Shown here one piece after another: positions 22,331 to 29,065 of a stretch of DNA of 29,065 nt. The notes under the pieces were generated by a model. The model searched no databases. It worked only from the letters and a program-made list of their open reading frames with translations, and had not been told where the DNA came from. Origin of the DNA: Anaerolineae bacterium (lineage in GTDB: Bacteria > Chloroflexota > Anaerolineae > B4-G1 > SLSP01); NCBI GenBank assembly GCA_016934645.1, contig JAFGSL010000241.1, positions 1 through 29,065 of the forward strand, in the 5' to 3' direction. Position 1 is the first letter of the stretch, and each line of letters opens with the position of its first letter. Made by a program: the position numbers and the translations under genes.

Positions 22331-23541
22331 GGCTCAAAAAGCTGGGGATTCTGAGGAACACCGTTAAGACGGATTTCGTAGTGCAGATGCGGTCCAGTCG
22401 ACCAACCGGTAGAGCCACAATACCCGAGGACCTGACCCTGATATACCGCTTCTCCACAACCAACGGCAAAGCCACTAAAGTGCGCGTAGTACGTCTCATA
22501 GCCGTTGCCATGCCGTACCCGCACCAAATTGCCATAACCGCCGCTCCATCCAGCGAACACCACTACGCCGTTATCGGCAGCATAGATCGGATCGCCCAAA
22601 TGACATCTGTAGTCCAGGCCAATATGACCGGGATTACGCGCATCGCCAAAATACCAACCAGAAACAGCATACGAGCCAGTCGGTAAAATAAACCATCCTG
22701 TTGCACCTGGACCGCTGACGGCAACATCCCCACACGCACCCCAACTGGCAGACGCCGCATACACACCCGGCGCAACCGGATCGGGAGGCGGAGCTTCCCA
22801 CTCCACATCCTCACCCACTCCACCGGGGATCATTAGCTGTTGACCTTCGTACAAAGGAACGCCAGGCTCAAGTTCGTTCCACACATTGTCGAGAGCCGAG
22901 GCGGAAACCCCATACTGTTCGGCAATGCTGTCTAATGTCTCGTCGGCCATCACGGTGTGGTAAGCACCATCGACTGGGGGAATGAAAAGCGTTAGGCCGG
23001 GTTGGATCATCCAGGGAGATCCTTGCAAAGTCTCCATATTGGACCAAGCAATCGAGTAGGCCGAAAGCTTGAAATATTCAGCAATGAGGAAAATGTTATC
23101 TCCAGACTGGACCGTGTAGGTAATCACTTCCAGGCGCACCCGTTCGGGAATATCAGTACGGGGCTGCGCCATCCGGAAAACAGCACCCGTCACTTGATTG
23201 GTGCCTTGCCATATCGGGAGTGTCCCGGTCACAGAGGCTGTTGGGGTAGCCACCGGTTCGGCAGCAACCGGCAAAGACATAACGCCAGGCTCAGGTGTTA
23301 CAGCCACACTGATCGGCGCCAGCGCAATCCGTCCCGCCACACCAATCAGCAGCGCCAACACCAGAATAGATAGATGGGCGCTATAACGACCAACAAAAGC
23401 AGCGACAACTCGGCGATCATTACCCCATCGCCAAACTATCGCTGTAACACTGCCTAGAATTCGCCCAACAAGATTGGAGATACTCCTTTGTGGGCTTGAA
23501 CTGTCTATCTCTTGTAAACTACTCTCTTGTGTATTTTTCAT
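22327..23541 (-). CDS. LysM/M23 envelope metallopeptidase (first of a pair)
   Basis: A 404-residue paralogue of the next gene with the same plan. It has a basic N-terminus with VWRWGNDRR, one membrane helix (about 57-75), two LysM-like modules (about 141-190 and 194-241), and a C-terminal M23 domain with H306/D310 in GHIGLDYR, H354 in YYAHFS and HLHYE at 385-389. A Cys-containing insertion (WGACGDVAVSG) and CHLGDP/VGCGEAV/GYCGST add four or so cysteines absent from the partner, suggesting disulfides outside the cell. A Pro/Ala/Thr linker follows the helix. The ATG at 23541 is preferred to a GTG at 23547. A strong promoter lies at 23583-23611. Confidence 0.93.
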   Translation of the reverse strand: MKNTQESSLQEIDSSSPQRSISNLVGRILGSVTAIVWRWGNDRRVVAAFVGRYSAHLSILVLALLIGVAGRIALAPISVAVTPEPGVMSLPVAAEPVATPTASVTGTLPIWQGTNQVTGAVFRMAQPRTDIPERVRLEVITYTVQSGDNIFLIAEYFKLSAYSIAWSNMETLQGSPWMIQPGLTLFIPPVDGAYHTVMADETLDSIAEQYGVSASALDNVWNELEPGVPLYEGQQLMIPGGVGEDVEWEAPPPDPVAPGVYAASASWGACGDVAVSGPGATGWFILPTGSYAVSGWYFGDARNPGHIGLDYRCHLGDPIYAADNGVVVFAGWSGGYGNLVRVRHGNGYETYYAHFSGFAVGCGEAVYQGQVLGYCGSTGWSTGPHLHYEIRLNGVPQNPQLFEP

Positions 23542-23582
23542 AAGCACAAGCCTTGTGACGATCTCAAACCGCCAACAGGCAT

Positions 23583-23611
23583 ATTATAACACAAGAAAAA
23601 ATAAATGGCAA
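23583..23611 (-). promoter_or_regulatory. Promoter of the M23 pair
   Basis: On the minus strand TTGCCA (23611-23606), 17 bases, and a perfect TATAAT (23588-23583). The transcript would start near 23576, about 35 bases before the ATG. Confidence 0.75.
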
Positions 23612-23669
23612 CCTCTCGAATCTGACGATTCTCTGACGTATTCGATGCAACACGGGGGTAAAATCTGTC

Positions 23670-23697
23670 TTGACAATGCTTTCAGCCATGCGATAAT
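23670..23697 (+). promoter_or_regulatory. Promoter of the thioredoxin gene
   Basis: TTGACA (23670-23675), 16 bases, GATAAT (23692-23697). It is divergent from the M23 promoter about 60 bases away. The predicted leader of about 175 bases shows no clear hairpin or leader ORF. Confidence 0.65.
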
Positions 23698-23878
23698 CAT
23701 AATTACTGACCCGGATGTATTTTGCCAAACTTTCTACATCCATAAAATGCCGGAATAGCTTTGGTTTTTGTGTTCAGGTCGGTAATTCAAGAAAATGCCC
23801 GCAATGTAGCGAGATCACACACTGCTCCATCAGCATTCTGGCGCAAAAATCTGAGAATACCGAACGGAGGTGAATGGA

Positions 23879-24202
23879 ATGGGAAATGTAACACATATAG
23901 GCGAACAGAGTTTCGACGCCGAAGTCAACCAAGCGACACTGCCGGTCCTGGTGGATTTTTGGGCGGAGTGGTGCCCTCCCTGCCGGAAGTTAGGCCCGAC
24001 CCTGGAAGAAGTCGCCGTTGACCTTGACGGGCAATTGAAAATCGTCAAAGTCAATGTACAGGAGGAATCCGCGCTGGCGACCAAGCACGGCGTTATGAAC
24101 ATCCCCACGATGATCATGTTCAAAAATGGGCAGGAGGTTGCACGGTTGGTCGGCAATCGCGCTAAAGCCACACTTATCCAAGAGCTACAACCTTATCTCT
24201 AG
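23879..24202 (+). CDS. Thioredoxin-like protein with a WCPPC active site
   Basis: A 107-residue single-domain thioredoxin fold with no signal peptide. The active site is WCPPC (W31-C35) in place of the usual WCGPC, and the cis-proline loop NIPTMIMF (P76) is present. DFWAEW before the motif, and KVNVQEESALATKHG after it, fit cytoplasmic thioredoxin. A proline in the first CXXC position is common in TlpA/ResA-type oxidoreductases and lowers reducing power in model thioredoxins, so redox potential may differ from TrxA. GGAGG at 23866-23870, 8 bases before ATG 23879, decides the start. It is a single-gene transcript with no thioredoxin reductase nearby, so I leave the symbol blank. Confidence 0.93.
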   Translation: MGNVTHIGEQSFDAEVNQATLPVLVDFWAEWCPPCRKLGPTLEEVAVDLDGQLKIVKVNVQEESALATKHGVMNIPTMIMFKNGQEVARLVGNRAKATLIQELQPYL

Positions 24203-24230
24203 CAAAAGCCATCCAGTCTGCTTCTCAAAA

Positions 24231-24254
24231 AACTCCCGGTTTAGGCCGGGAGTT
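24231..24254. terminator. Bidirectional terminator between thioredoxin and mazG
   Basis: AACTCCCGG (24231-24239) and CCGGGAGTT (24246-24254) form a 9-bp stem around TTTAGG. The T-run is best on the minus strand (TTTTTT from 24232 leftward), so it mainly ends the mazG transcript. Confidence 0.85.
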
Positions 24255-24293
24255 TGATGTGTTGAGTAATTCCACGCCGAGGGCATCAGAACA

Positions 24294-25760
24294 CTAGCAT
24301 CCTGACTCATTCGCACTCTCACGCCAGAGACGGAGACTCTCTGCTGCATCCATCGACGCCAGCGCAACGCCTTGTTCGCGGGCTATCTGTTCCACATAGC
24401 GCATACGCCGGGCAAACCGCAGATTGGCTTCCCGTAATACAGCTTCGGGATCAAGCTCCAGACGACCAGCACATTGGGCAATTGCAAACAGCACTTCGCC
24501 GAGTGCTGCCCCTTGGTCTTCGACCGAATACGTCTGGAGAAAAGTCTCCATAACCTGCTGGATATGCGCAGCATCAGCAGCGATTTCAACCTTATCTAAA
24601 CCTACCCGCGCTGCGCGGCTGCTGTAGGCACGGGCCTGCGCCAGTGCGGGCAACGTCTTGGGAACACCGTCCAGCAAGAAGCGGGGAGTTTCCGCACGAG
24701 CGTTCCCTTTATTCTTGCGCTCCTCACGCTTGATCGTCTCCCAATTAACGATGACTTCATGGGCACCGGAAACCTGCACCTCACCCCATACATGAGGGTG
24801 ACGGCGCTTGAGCTTCGCATCGATACCAGCCACGACATCCGCCATCTGGAACACACCCTCTTCCCCAGCAATCTGTGCGTGCATCACTACCTGTAGCAGT
24901 AGATCACCCAATTCCTCGCAAAGCGCGTCATCGTCCTCCCAGTCCAAGGCCTCCAAGACTTCGTAGGTCTCCTCCAGCATGGTTTCGCGCAGGCTGGCGT
25001 GCGTTTGTTCACGATCCCAAGGACAACCTTCTGGGCTGCGCAGATGCGCCACGGTCTCCAGCAAATGCTCAAAACTGCCTACATAAGGCAACGACGTCAC
25101 ATAGAGAGAGGTCAGCGACGTGTGGTCGCGGTGATCAATCTCATAGAGCGGGCACCAGATCACCGTCTCCGCTGCTGTACCTACAGCATCGACCAGGGCT
25201 ACCTGATGTTCATCGGGATACAGGTTCATCAACACAAGCTTCAAGTCCGAGGCTACGGCCCGGCTATACACCTGCGCGATCAACACCGGCACATCGGGAT
25301 TCAAGATAGGATAATACGTTCCAATCACGTCGAGCGCATCCACAATTTGCAGCCCATCAAGCGCATCCAAGGCCAAGGCCGTCAGCGCAGGTTCGATGAA
25401 ACTCAGTCCAGGGACAATGCGCGTAGAAATCCCGTCTTCACGTGCGGCCTTGAGGATCTGCGTAACCGTCGACTCTCCCACAAGAGGGTGTCCGGGGACC
25501 GCGTACACGACGCCTTCCGTACGTGCACCTAACGCCAGTACCTGGCGCGCGATTGTTGCGTAGACCTCCTCAAATGTCTCGGATTCTTCGTAAAGAGCAT
25601 CAAATGAGTGGATCTCCGGTCCAGCAGGGAGATGAGGAACGACTGGATGGCGTGCGGTGCGCAGCCATACCTCAGAGGCTTGAGATAATGTGGTAATCGC
25701 CTCCTGGGTCAGCTGATCAAAAGCGCCGGGACCTAAACCAACAATCGTGATGTGGGACAT
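24294..25760 (-). CDS. mazG: YabN-like fusion: tetrapyrrole methylase fold + MazG pyrophosphohydrolase
   Basis: A 488-residue two-domain protein. Residues 1-225 form a SAM-dependent tetrapyrrole-methylase fold (ITIVGLGPGAFDQLT at the start, VVYAVPGHPLVGEST near 84-98, VPGLSFIEPA). Residues about 228-485 are a MazG domain: GCPWDREQTH (245-254), the metal-binding EETYEVLE (263-270) and CEELGDLLLQ (281-290), then a second helical half with a less complete EXXE set. MazG hydrolyses NTPs and dNTPs to monophosphates. This fusion is common in Firmicutes and Chloroflexota, and the methylase substrate is unknown. GAGGAAAGT precedes the ATG. The gene follows rpsI but a terminator-like palindrome separates them. 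Confidence 0.95.
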   Translation of the reverse strand: MSHITIVGLGPGAFDQLTQEAITTLSQASEVWLRTARHPVVPHLPAGPEIHSFDALYEESETFEEVYATIARQVLALGARTEGVVYAVPGHPLVGESTVTQILKAAREDGISTRIVPGLSFIEPALTALALDALDGLQIVDALDVIGTYYPILNPDVPVLIAQVYSRAVASDLKLVLMNLYPDEHQVALVDAVGTAAETVIWCPLYEIDHRDHTSLTSLYVTSLPYVGSFEHLLETVAHLRSPEGCPWDREQTHASLRETMLEETYEVLEALDWEDDDALCEELGDLLLQVVMHAQIAGEEGVFQMADVVAGIDAKLKRRHPHVWGEVQVSGAHEVIVNWETIKREERKNKGNARAETPRFLLDGVPKTLPALAQARAYSSRAARVGLDKVEIAADAAHIQQVMETFLQTYSVEDQGAALGEVLFAIAQCAGRLELDPEAVLREANLRFARRMRYVEQIAREQGVALASMDAAESLRLWRESANESGC

Positions 25761-25805
25761 ACTTTCCTCACTCCATATCGCAAAAGATACACGCTATACA
25801 ACAAA

Positions 25806-25835
25806 CAGGTAGGCAATCTAGAGATTGCCTACCTG
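25806..25835 (-). terminator. Palindromic terminator after rpsI
   Basis: A perfect inverted repeat (25806-25819 with 25822-25835, 2-base centre) is followed on the minus strand by TTTGTTGT. It probably ends the ribosomal-protein transcript, with some read-through into mazG. Confidence 0.65.
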
Positions 25836-25874
25836 CCCACGTTTAAACCACACCAGCACACAGACTGTGCGAGA

Positions 25875-26261
25875 CTAACGCTTCGTATATTGTGGCGCCT
25901 TGCGTGCCCGCTTGAGACCTGGCTTTTTGCGCTCCTTCTCACGCGCGTCGCGGGTCAAAATGCCAGCTTTGCGCAACAAGGGACGGAATTCGGGATCAAT
26001 TTTGAGGAGCGCGCGCGAAATTCCCATACGCACCGCCTCGGACTGCCCGGTGATGCCCCCACCTTGCACCAAAACAGTGACATCGAATTGAGCTTCAGTG
26101 CTGGTGAGTTTTAAGGGTATCACCATGTTATTCCAGTCAACATCACGACAGAAATACTCTTGATAGGGCCGTCCGTTCACCACAAACTGCCCACTGCCCC
26201 CCGCATGCAGGCGCACGCGCGCCGTCGCCGACTTTCTACGTCCTATTCCTTCATAATACAT
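25875..26261 (-). CDS. rpsI: 30S ribosomal protein S9
   Basis: A 128-residue protein of normal length. GIGRRKSATARV at the N-terminus, the central VQGGGITGQSEAVRMGISRAL and the C-terminal tail RKAPQYTKR, which reaches the P-site tRNA, are all conserved. AAGGAGTG 7 bases before the ATG is the ribosome binding site. It follows rplM by 13 bases in the usual L13-S9 pair. Confidence 0.98.
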   Translation of the reverse strand: MYYEGIGRRKSATARVRLHAGGSGQFVVNGRPYQEYFCRDVDWNNMVIPLKLTSTEAQFDVTVLVQGGGITGQSEAVRMGISRALLKIDPEFRPLLRKAGILTRDAREKERKKPGLKRARKAPQYTKR

Positions 26262-26274
26262 AAATCGACACTCC

Positions 26275-26736
26275 TTATGACGCCAACTCAGCGATTGGCA
26301 ATGGCTTAGGCGACTGGGCCTGATGTGGATGTTCAGGGCCAGCGTAGACCTTGAGCTTCTTGAATTGACGACGGCCCAACGGACCGTGCGGCAGCATACC
26401 CTTCACCGCGTGTTCGATGACCCGCTCAGGATGCTTCTGCAGTTGTTTGCGCAAGGTAATTGACTTGATGCCGCCGGGATAACCAGTATGATGATAATAC
26501 TGCTTTTGGTCCAGTTTCCTGCCTGTCACCTGTACCTTTTCAGCATTAACCACGACAACGAAATCGCCCACGTCCTCATACGGCGTATATTCTGGCCTAT
26601 GCTTTCCGCGCAGCACACTCGCGATTTGCGTAGCCAGCCGCCCCAAGATCAAATCGGTTGCGTCAACAACGTACCATTCCCGCTCGATGTCAGCCGGTTT
26701 GGCGACAAAGGTTTTATGAATTCTCGCTTGTTTCAC
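26275..26736 (-). CDS. rplM: 50S ribosomal protein L13
   Basis: A 153-residue protein with the L13 signatures [43 protein letters not shown] and [20 protein letters not shown]. The start is GTG at 26736, preceded by GAGGTGAG. The C-terminal tail ([14 protein letters not shown]) is as in other bacteria. The 109-base gap to truA upstream contains a small hairpin GAAACTT-A-AAGTTTC at 26764-26776, which could mark a leader for autoregulation but is weak. Confidence 0.98.
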   Translation of the reverse strand: MKQARIHKTFVAKPADIEREWYVVDATDLILGRLATQIASVLRGKHRPEYTPYEDVGDFVVVVNAEKVQVTGRKLDQKQYYHHTGYPGGIKSITLRKQLQKHPERVIEHAVKGMLPHGPLGRRQFKKLKVYAGPEHPHQAQSPKPLPIAELAS

Positions 26737-26845
26737 TTTTTCTCACCTCTAAACCAAATAAACCGAAACTTAAAGTTTCTTATCAATCACTGATCCGGTC
26801 ATAAAAAACTAAAGCTATTCCAGTATCTAACAGGCGTATAAGCGT

Positions 26846-27607
26846 TTAGCAAAACATGACTGGATCAGTAGTCTCCCCTGCATAAAGGACACGCTTAAGG
26901 CATAGCCCTTGTGGAGCTATAGCCGGACCAGCCTTGCGTCGCTGGCATCCTCGCAAGATTTCGCCAAACGCCTCCGGGGATAACACATCATATCCCACAC
27001 GAAGTAAAGATCCGACTAACATACGCACCATCCGATATAGGAAGGCATTGGCTTCGATGTCGAAATACAACCAGGCTTCCTGTTGCATCCACGCTGCACA
27101 ATAGACTTCGCGCACTGAGTTCTTCCCTACCGGCGGAGAACCGAACGCAGCGAAGTCGTGCTTTCCTACCAGCATTGAAGCCGCAGACTGCATAGCCTCC
27201 AGGTTTAATGTACGGTCAACGTGCAAGCTATAGCGCTCCGCAAACGGACTGCGCACCGCCCCGCGATAGATTGTGTATCGGTAAGCGCGCCGTAGTGCGT
27301 CGTACCGGGGATGAAAAGTCGGCGTTGCGCCCTCCATCTGCGTAACCGCAATCTGTGAGGGCAGCACAGCGTTCATCGCCCGTTGCAGATCAGATAGTGT
27401 GTGCCGCCAAGCCGTGTCGAAGGCAATAACTTGACCTTCGGCATGCACCCCGGCATCGGTGCGTCCAGCTGCAAAAACTGGACAGGGCGTTTGCATCAGC
27501 TTCTCCAGCGCTCGTTCGAGCTCTTCCTGGATACTGAGGGCATTCTTTTGCCGCTGAAATCCTCCGTATCCCGTGCCATCGTAGGCTACGACGGCTTTGA
27601 CGCGCAC
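26846..27607 (-). CDS. truA: tRNA pseudouridine synthase TruA
   Basis: A 253-residue enzyme that makes pseudouridine at positions 38-40 of the tRNA anticodon arm. AYDGTGYGGFQRQ at the N-terminus, the catalytic aspartate D51 in AAGRTDAGVHA, the RAYRYTIYRG motif and FLYRMVRMLVGSLLRVG are all present. The start is GTG 27607 after a G-rich stretch; no ATG is near. It lies 45 bases after rplQ, in the common rplQ-truA-rplM order. Confidence 0.96.
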   Translation of the reverse strand: MRVKAVVAYDGTGYGGFQRQKNALSIQEELERALEKLMQTPCPVFAAGRTDAGVHAEGQVIAFDTAWRHTLSDLQRAMNAVLPSQIAVTQMEGATPTFHPRYDALRRAYRYTIYRGAVRSPFAERYSLHVDRTLNLEAMQSAASMLVGKHDFAAFGSPPVGKNSVREVYCAAWMQQEAWLYFDIEANAFLYRMVRMLVGSLLRVGYDVLSPEAFGEILRGCQRRKAGPAIAPQGLCLKRVLYAGETTDPVMFC

Positions 27608-27652
27608 CCCACACCACCTTTGACACCGTATCCAGACGGCGCCACAACCAGG

Positions 27653-28039
27653 TTAATCTTCGACCAGTTTTAAAAGGACCATTTGGGCGGCATCGCCCTT
27701 GCGCAAACCCAGCTTGAACATCTGCGTATAACCACCAGGACGATCCTGGAACTGGGGCGCAATTTCATCGAATAATTTCTGCACTATGGCAGGATCATCA
27801 AGCCGCGCAGCCGCCAAACGGCGCGCATGGACTTCTTTGGCGGGATCTGTCTCTCCGGCATCCAGGCCCCGCTTTGCCAACGTTATCAGCTTCTCAGCCT
27901 GCCCGCGAATCGCTTCTGCCTTCGCCCGCGTCGTGCGTATGGCGTCGTGCCGGAACAATTCCGTCACCAGGCTGCGTCGTAGGGCAGTCCGATGGCCCAT
28001 CGAGCGACTTAATTTCTTACCCGCGACACGATGTCGCAT
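27653..28039 (-). CDS. rplQ: 50S ribosomal protein L17
   Basis: A 128-residue protein starting MRHRVAGKKLSRSMGHR, the classic L17 N-terminus, followed by ALRRSLVTELFRHDAIRTT and the C-terminal GGYTQMFKLGLRKGDAAQMV. AGGAGG 7-8 bases before the ATG gives a strong site. The gene begins 23 bases after rpoA. Confidence 0.98.
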   Translation of the reverse strand: MRHRVAGKKLSRSMGHRTALRRSLVTELFRHDAIRTTRAKAEAIRGQAEKLITLAKRGLDAGETDPAKEVHARRLAAARLDDPAIVQKLFDEIAPQFQDRPGGYTQMFKLGLRKGDAAQMVLLKLVED

Positions 28040-28062
28040 ACCTCAACCTCCTGACTATACGT

Positions 28063-29034
28063 TCAGACGCTCTCCACGGCTTCTTCATCTTCAGCCGTGT
28101 CCGTCCAGAACCCCTTGATTTGTAGTTGTAGAACCAACTCATCCAGCGACTTTTCACCAAAGTTGCGGATAGACAACATCGCGTCCCGTCCCCGACTGAT
28201 CATTTCCAACACCTCACCGACGTTGGAAATCCCGGTACGCTTGAGGGCGTTATAGACACGCACGCCCAACCCCAGGTCTTCGATCGGGACCGCATATGCC
28301 TGGTATGGGATGGCTTCTTTTTCAGTCTCCGAAACCGACTCGACTTCCTCTTCGACTTCGGCGCCAGCGACCAAACGCAAATGCATTACCAGAATACGCG
28401 CCGACTCTTTGAGTGCTTCCAAAGGCGCGATGCGGCCATCCGTCCAGATGTCCACGATCAGACGGTCGTAGTTGGTCAATTGCCCAACACGCGCCTGATC
28501 CACGCGGAAGTTCACGCGCCGGACCGGGCTGAAGATCGCATCGACCGGCAACACCCCGATCGGCATCCGTCCACGTCCTTCAGAAGGCAAGTAGCCCCGC
28601 CCGTCCTCGACTGTGAATTCAAAATCCAAATGCGCTTCGTCGTTGTCCACAGTAAACAGGTAGAGATCAGGGTTCAGGATCTCGATTTCCGGCGGAGCAA
28701 TGATGTCCCCGGCCGTCACCACACCTGGTCCTTCGATCCGCAGTGTCATATACTGCGGGCCTTCGCCCTCCAGAGAAAGACGTATCTGCTTCAATCTGAG
28801 CATGACTTGAATCACATCCTCCCGCACCCCCGGAATCGCGGAGAACTCGTGCGAGACATCGGTGATCCGTACAGCAGTGATCGCGGCGCCTTCCAGCGAC
28901 GACAACAACACACGTCGCAAGGAATTTCCCAACGTCACCCCATAGCCACTCTCCAGCGGGCCAACCACATAACGGCCGTACTGTTGAGTATTAACCTCCA
29001 CTTCGACCTTCGGCAGAACTGGTGCTGCTAACAC
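28063..29034 (-). CDS. rpoA: RNA polymerase alpha subunit
   Basis: A 323-residue protein. The N-terminal dimerisation domain (about residues 1-235) has GVTLGNSLRRVLLSSLEGAA and PVRRVNFRVDQARVG. An unusually acidic linker follows (EVEEEVESVSETEKE, about 228-243). The C-terminal domain (about 255-315) keeps the UP-element and activator contacts: GVRVYNALKRTGI, with the DNA-contacting Arg and Asn, and RNFGEKSLDEL. The tail DTAEDEEAVESV is also acidic. The start is GTG 29034, 4-5 bases after AGGAGG. It heads the visible part of the minus-strand ribosomal operon; its own promoter is outside the window, normally after rpsD. Confidence 0.98.
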   Translation of the reverse strand: MLAAPVLPKVEVEVNTQQYGRYVVGPLESGYGVTLGNSLRRVLLSSLEGAAITAVRITDVSHEFSAIPGVREDVIQVMLRLKQIRLSLEGEGPQYMTLRIEGPGVVTAGDIIAPPEIEILNPDLYLFTVDNDEAHLDFEFTVEDGRGYLPSEGRGRMPIGVLPVDAIFSPVRRVNFRVDQARVGQLTNYDRLIVDIWTDGRIAPLEALKESARILVMHLRLVAGAEVEEEVESVSETEKEAIPYQAYAVPIEDLGLGVRVYNALKRTGISNVGEVLEMISRGRDAMLSIRNFGEKSLDELVLQLQIKGFWTDTAEDEEAVESV

Positions 29035-29065
29035 GTTGCCTCCTGTCTGCTTTAGCGTGAGTAGA

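Noticed and set aside
23704..23878. Long thioredoxin leader as a possible riboswitch
   Set aside because: Only a 6-bp GATGTA/TACATC pairing is visible; no terminator or sequestered ribosome binding site.
28381..29031. 216-codon open frame on the plus strand
   Set aside because: Antisense shadow of rpoA, His/Arg/Gln-rich with no domain.
1..29065. tRNA or rRNA genes
   Set aside because: No T-loop GTTCGAATC-like segment with matching acceptor stems and no rRNA core sequence was seen on either strand by eye.

Overview
The window reads as ordinary chromosome of a free-living, probably thermotolerant or moderately GC-rich bacterium, most likely a Chloroflexota (Anaerolineae/Caldilineae-like) member. 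The pointers are the gene families together: a GSI-alpha type glutamine synthetase, the rpoA-rplQ-truA-rplM-rpsI block, an isolated dnaA, LysM/M23 envelope peptidases, a receiver-CpaE fusion, an ELWxxDGT-repeat surface protein and a broken DUF1670-like gene. This is inference from family content; no 16S or other phylogenetic marker was compared.

Layout. Positions 1-890 are a decayed edge: the 3' end of a regulator-like gene, then about 630 bases with only a short DUF1670-like fragment on the minus strand. Positions 891-5351 hold one large, A+T-richer gene for a secreted, C-terminally anchored protein with 17 ELWxSDGT repeats, followed by a small unrecognised ORF. Positions 5713-8280 are a promoter plus a two-gene unit (ABC-2 permease and a membrane-anchored coiled-coil protein). 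Positions 8284-9974 are glnA with a remarkable leader: promoter, a 21-residue leader peptide carrying Asn-Asn-Gln-Gln-Gln, an intrinsic terminator and a possible antiterminator. Positions 10249-11956 are a tightly overlapping Nudix / endonuclease III-like / membrane protein operon. Positions 11957-13770 are a DnaA-box region and dnaA. Then come an LctP-type lactate permease (14032-15567), a receiver-CpaE protein with a GAF histidine kinase (15694-18061), greA and lysS (18360-20446).

From 20498 the minus strand takes over: an HD phosphohydrolase, two translationally coupled LysM/M23 peptidases (21212-23541), then a divergent thioredoxin on plus (23879-24202), then on minus a YabN-like methylase-MazG fusion and the block rpsI, rplM, truA, rplQ, rpoA (transcribed from right to left, rpoA first). 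Convergent gene pairs are separated by bidirectional terminators (about 20460-20491 and 24230-24254).

The most interesting element is the glnA leader. It has every visible part of a ribosome-mediated attenuator that would sense charged glutaminyl-tRNA (or asparaginyl-tRNA) in front of glutamine synthetase. Other points worth a second look are the dispersed-repeat-like palindromes at 9993-10034, 10123-10219 and 13871-13927, the structured dnaA leader, and the receiver-CpaE protein with a degenerate P-loop. No tRNA, rRNA, CRISPR array, intact IS or prophage is visible.
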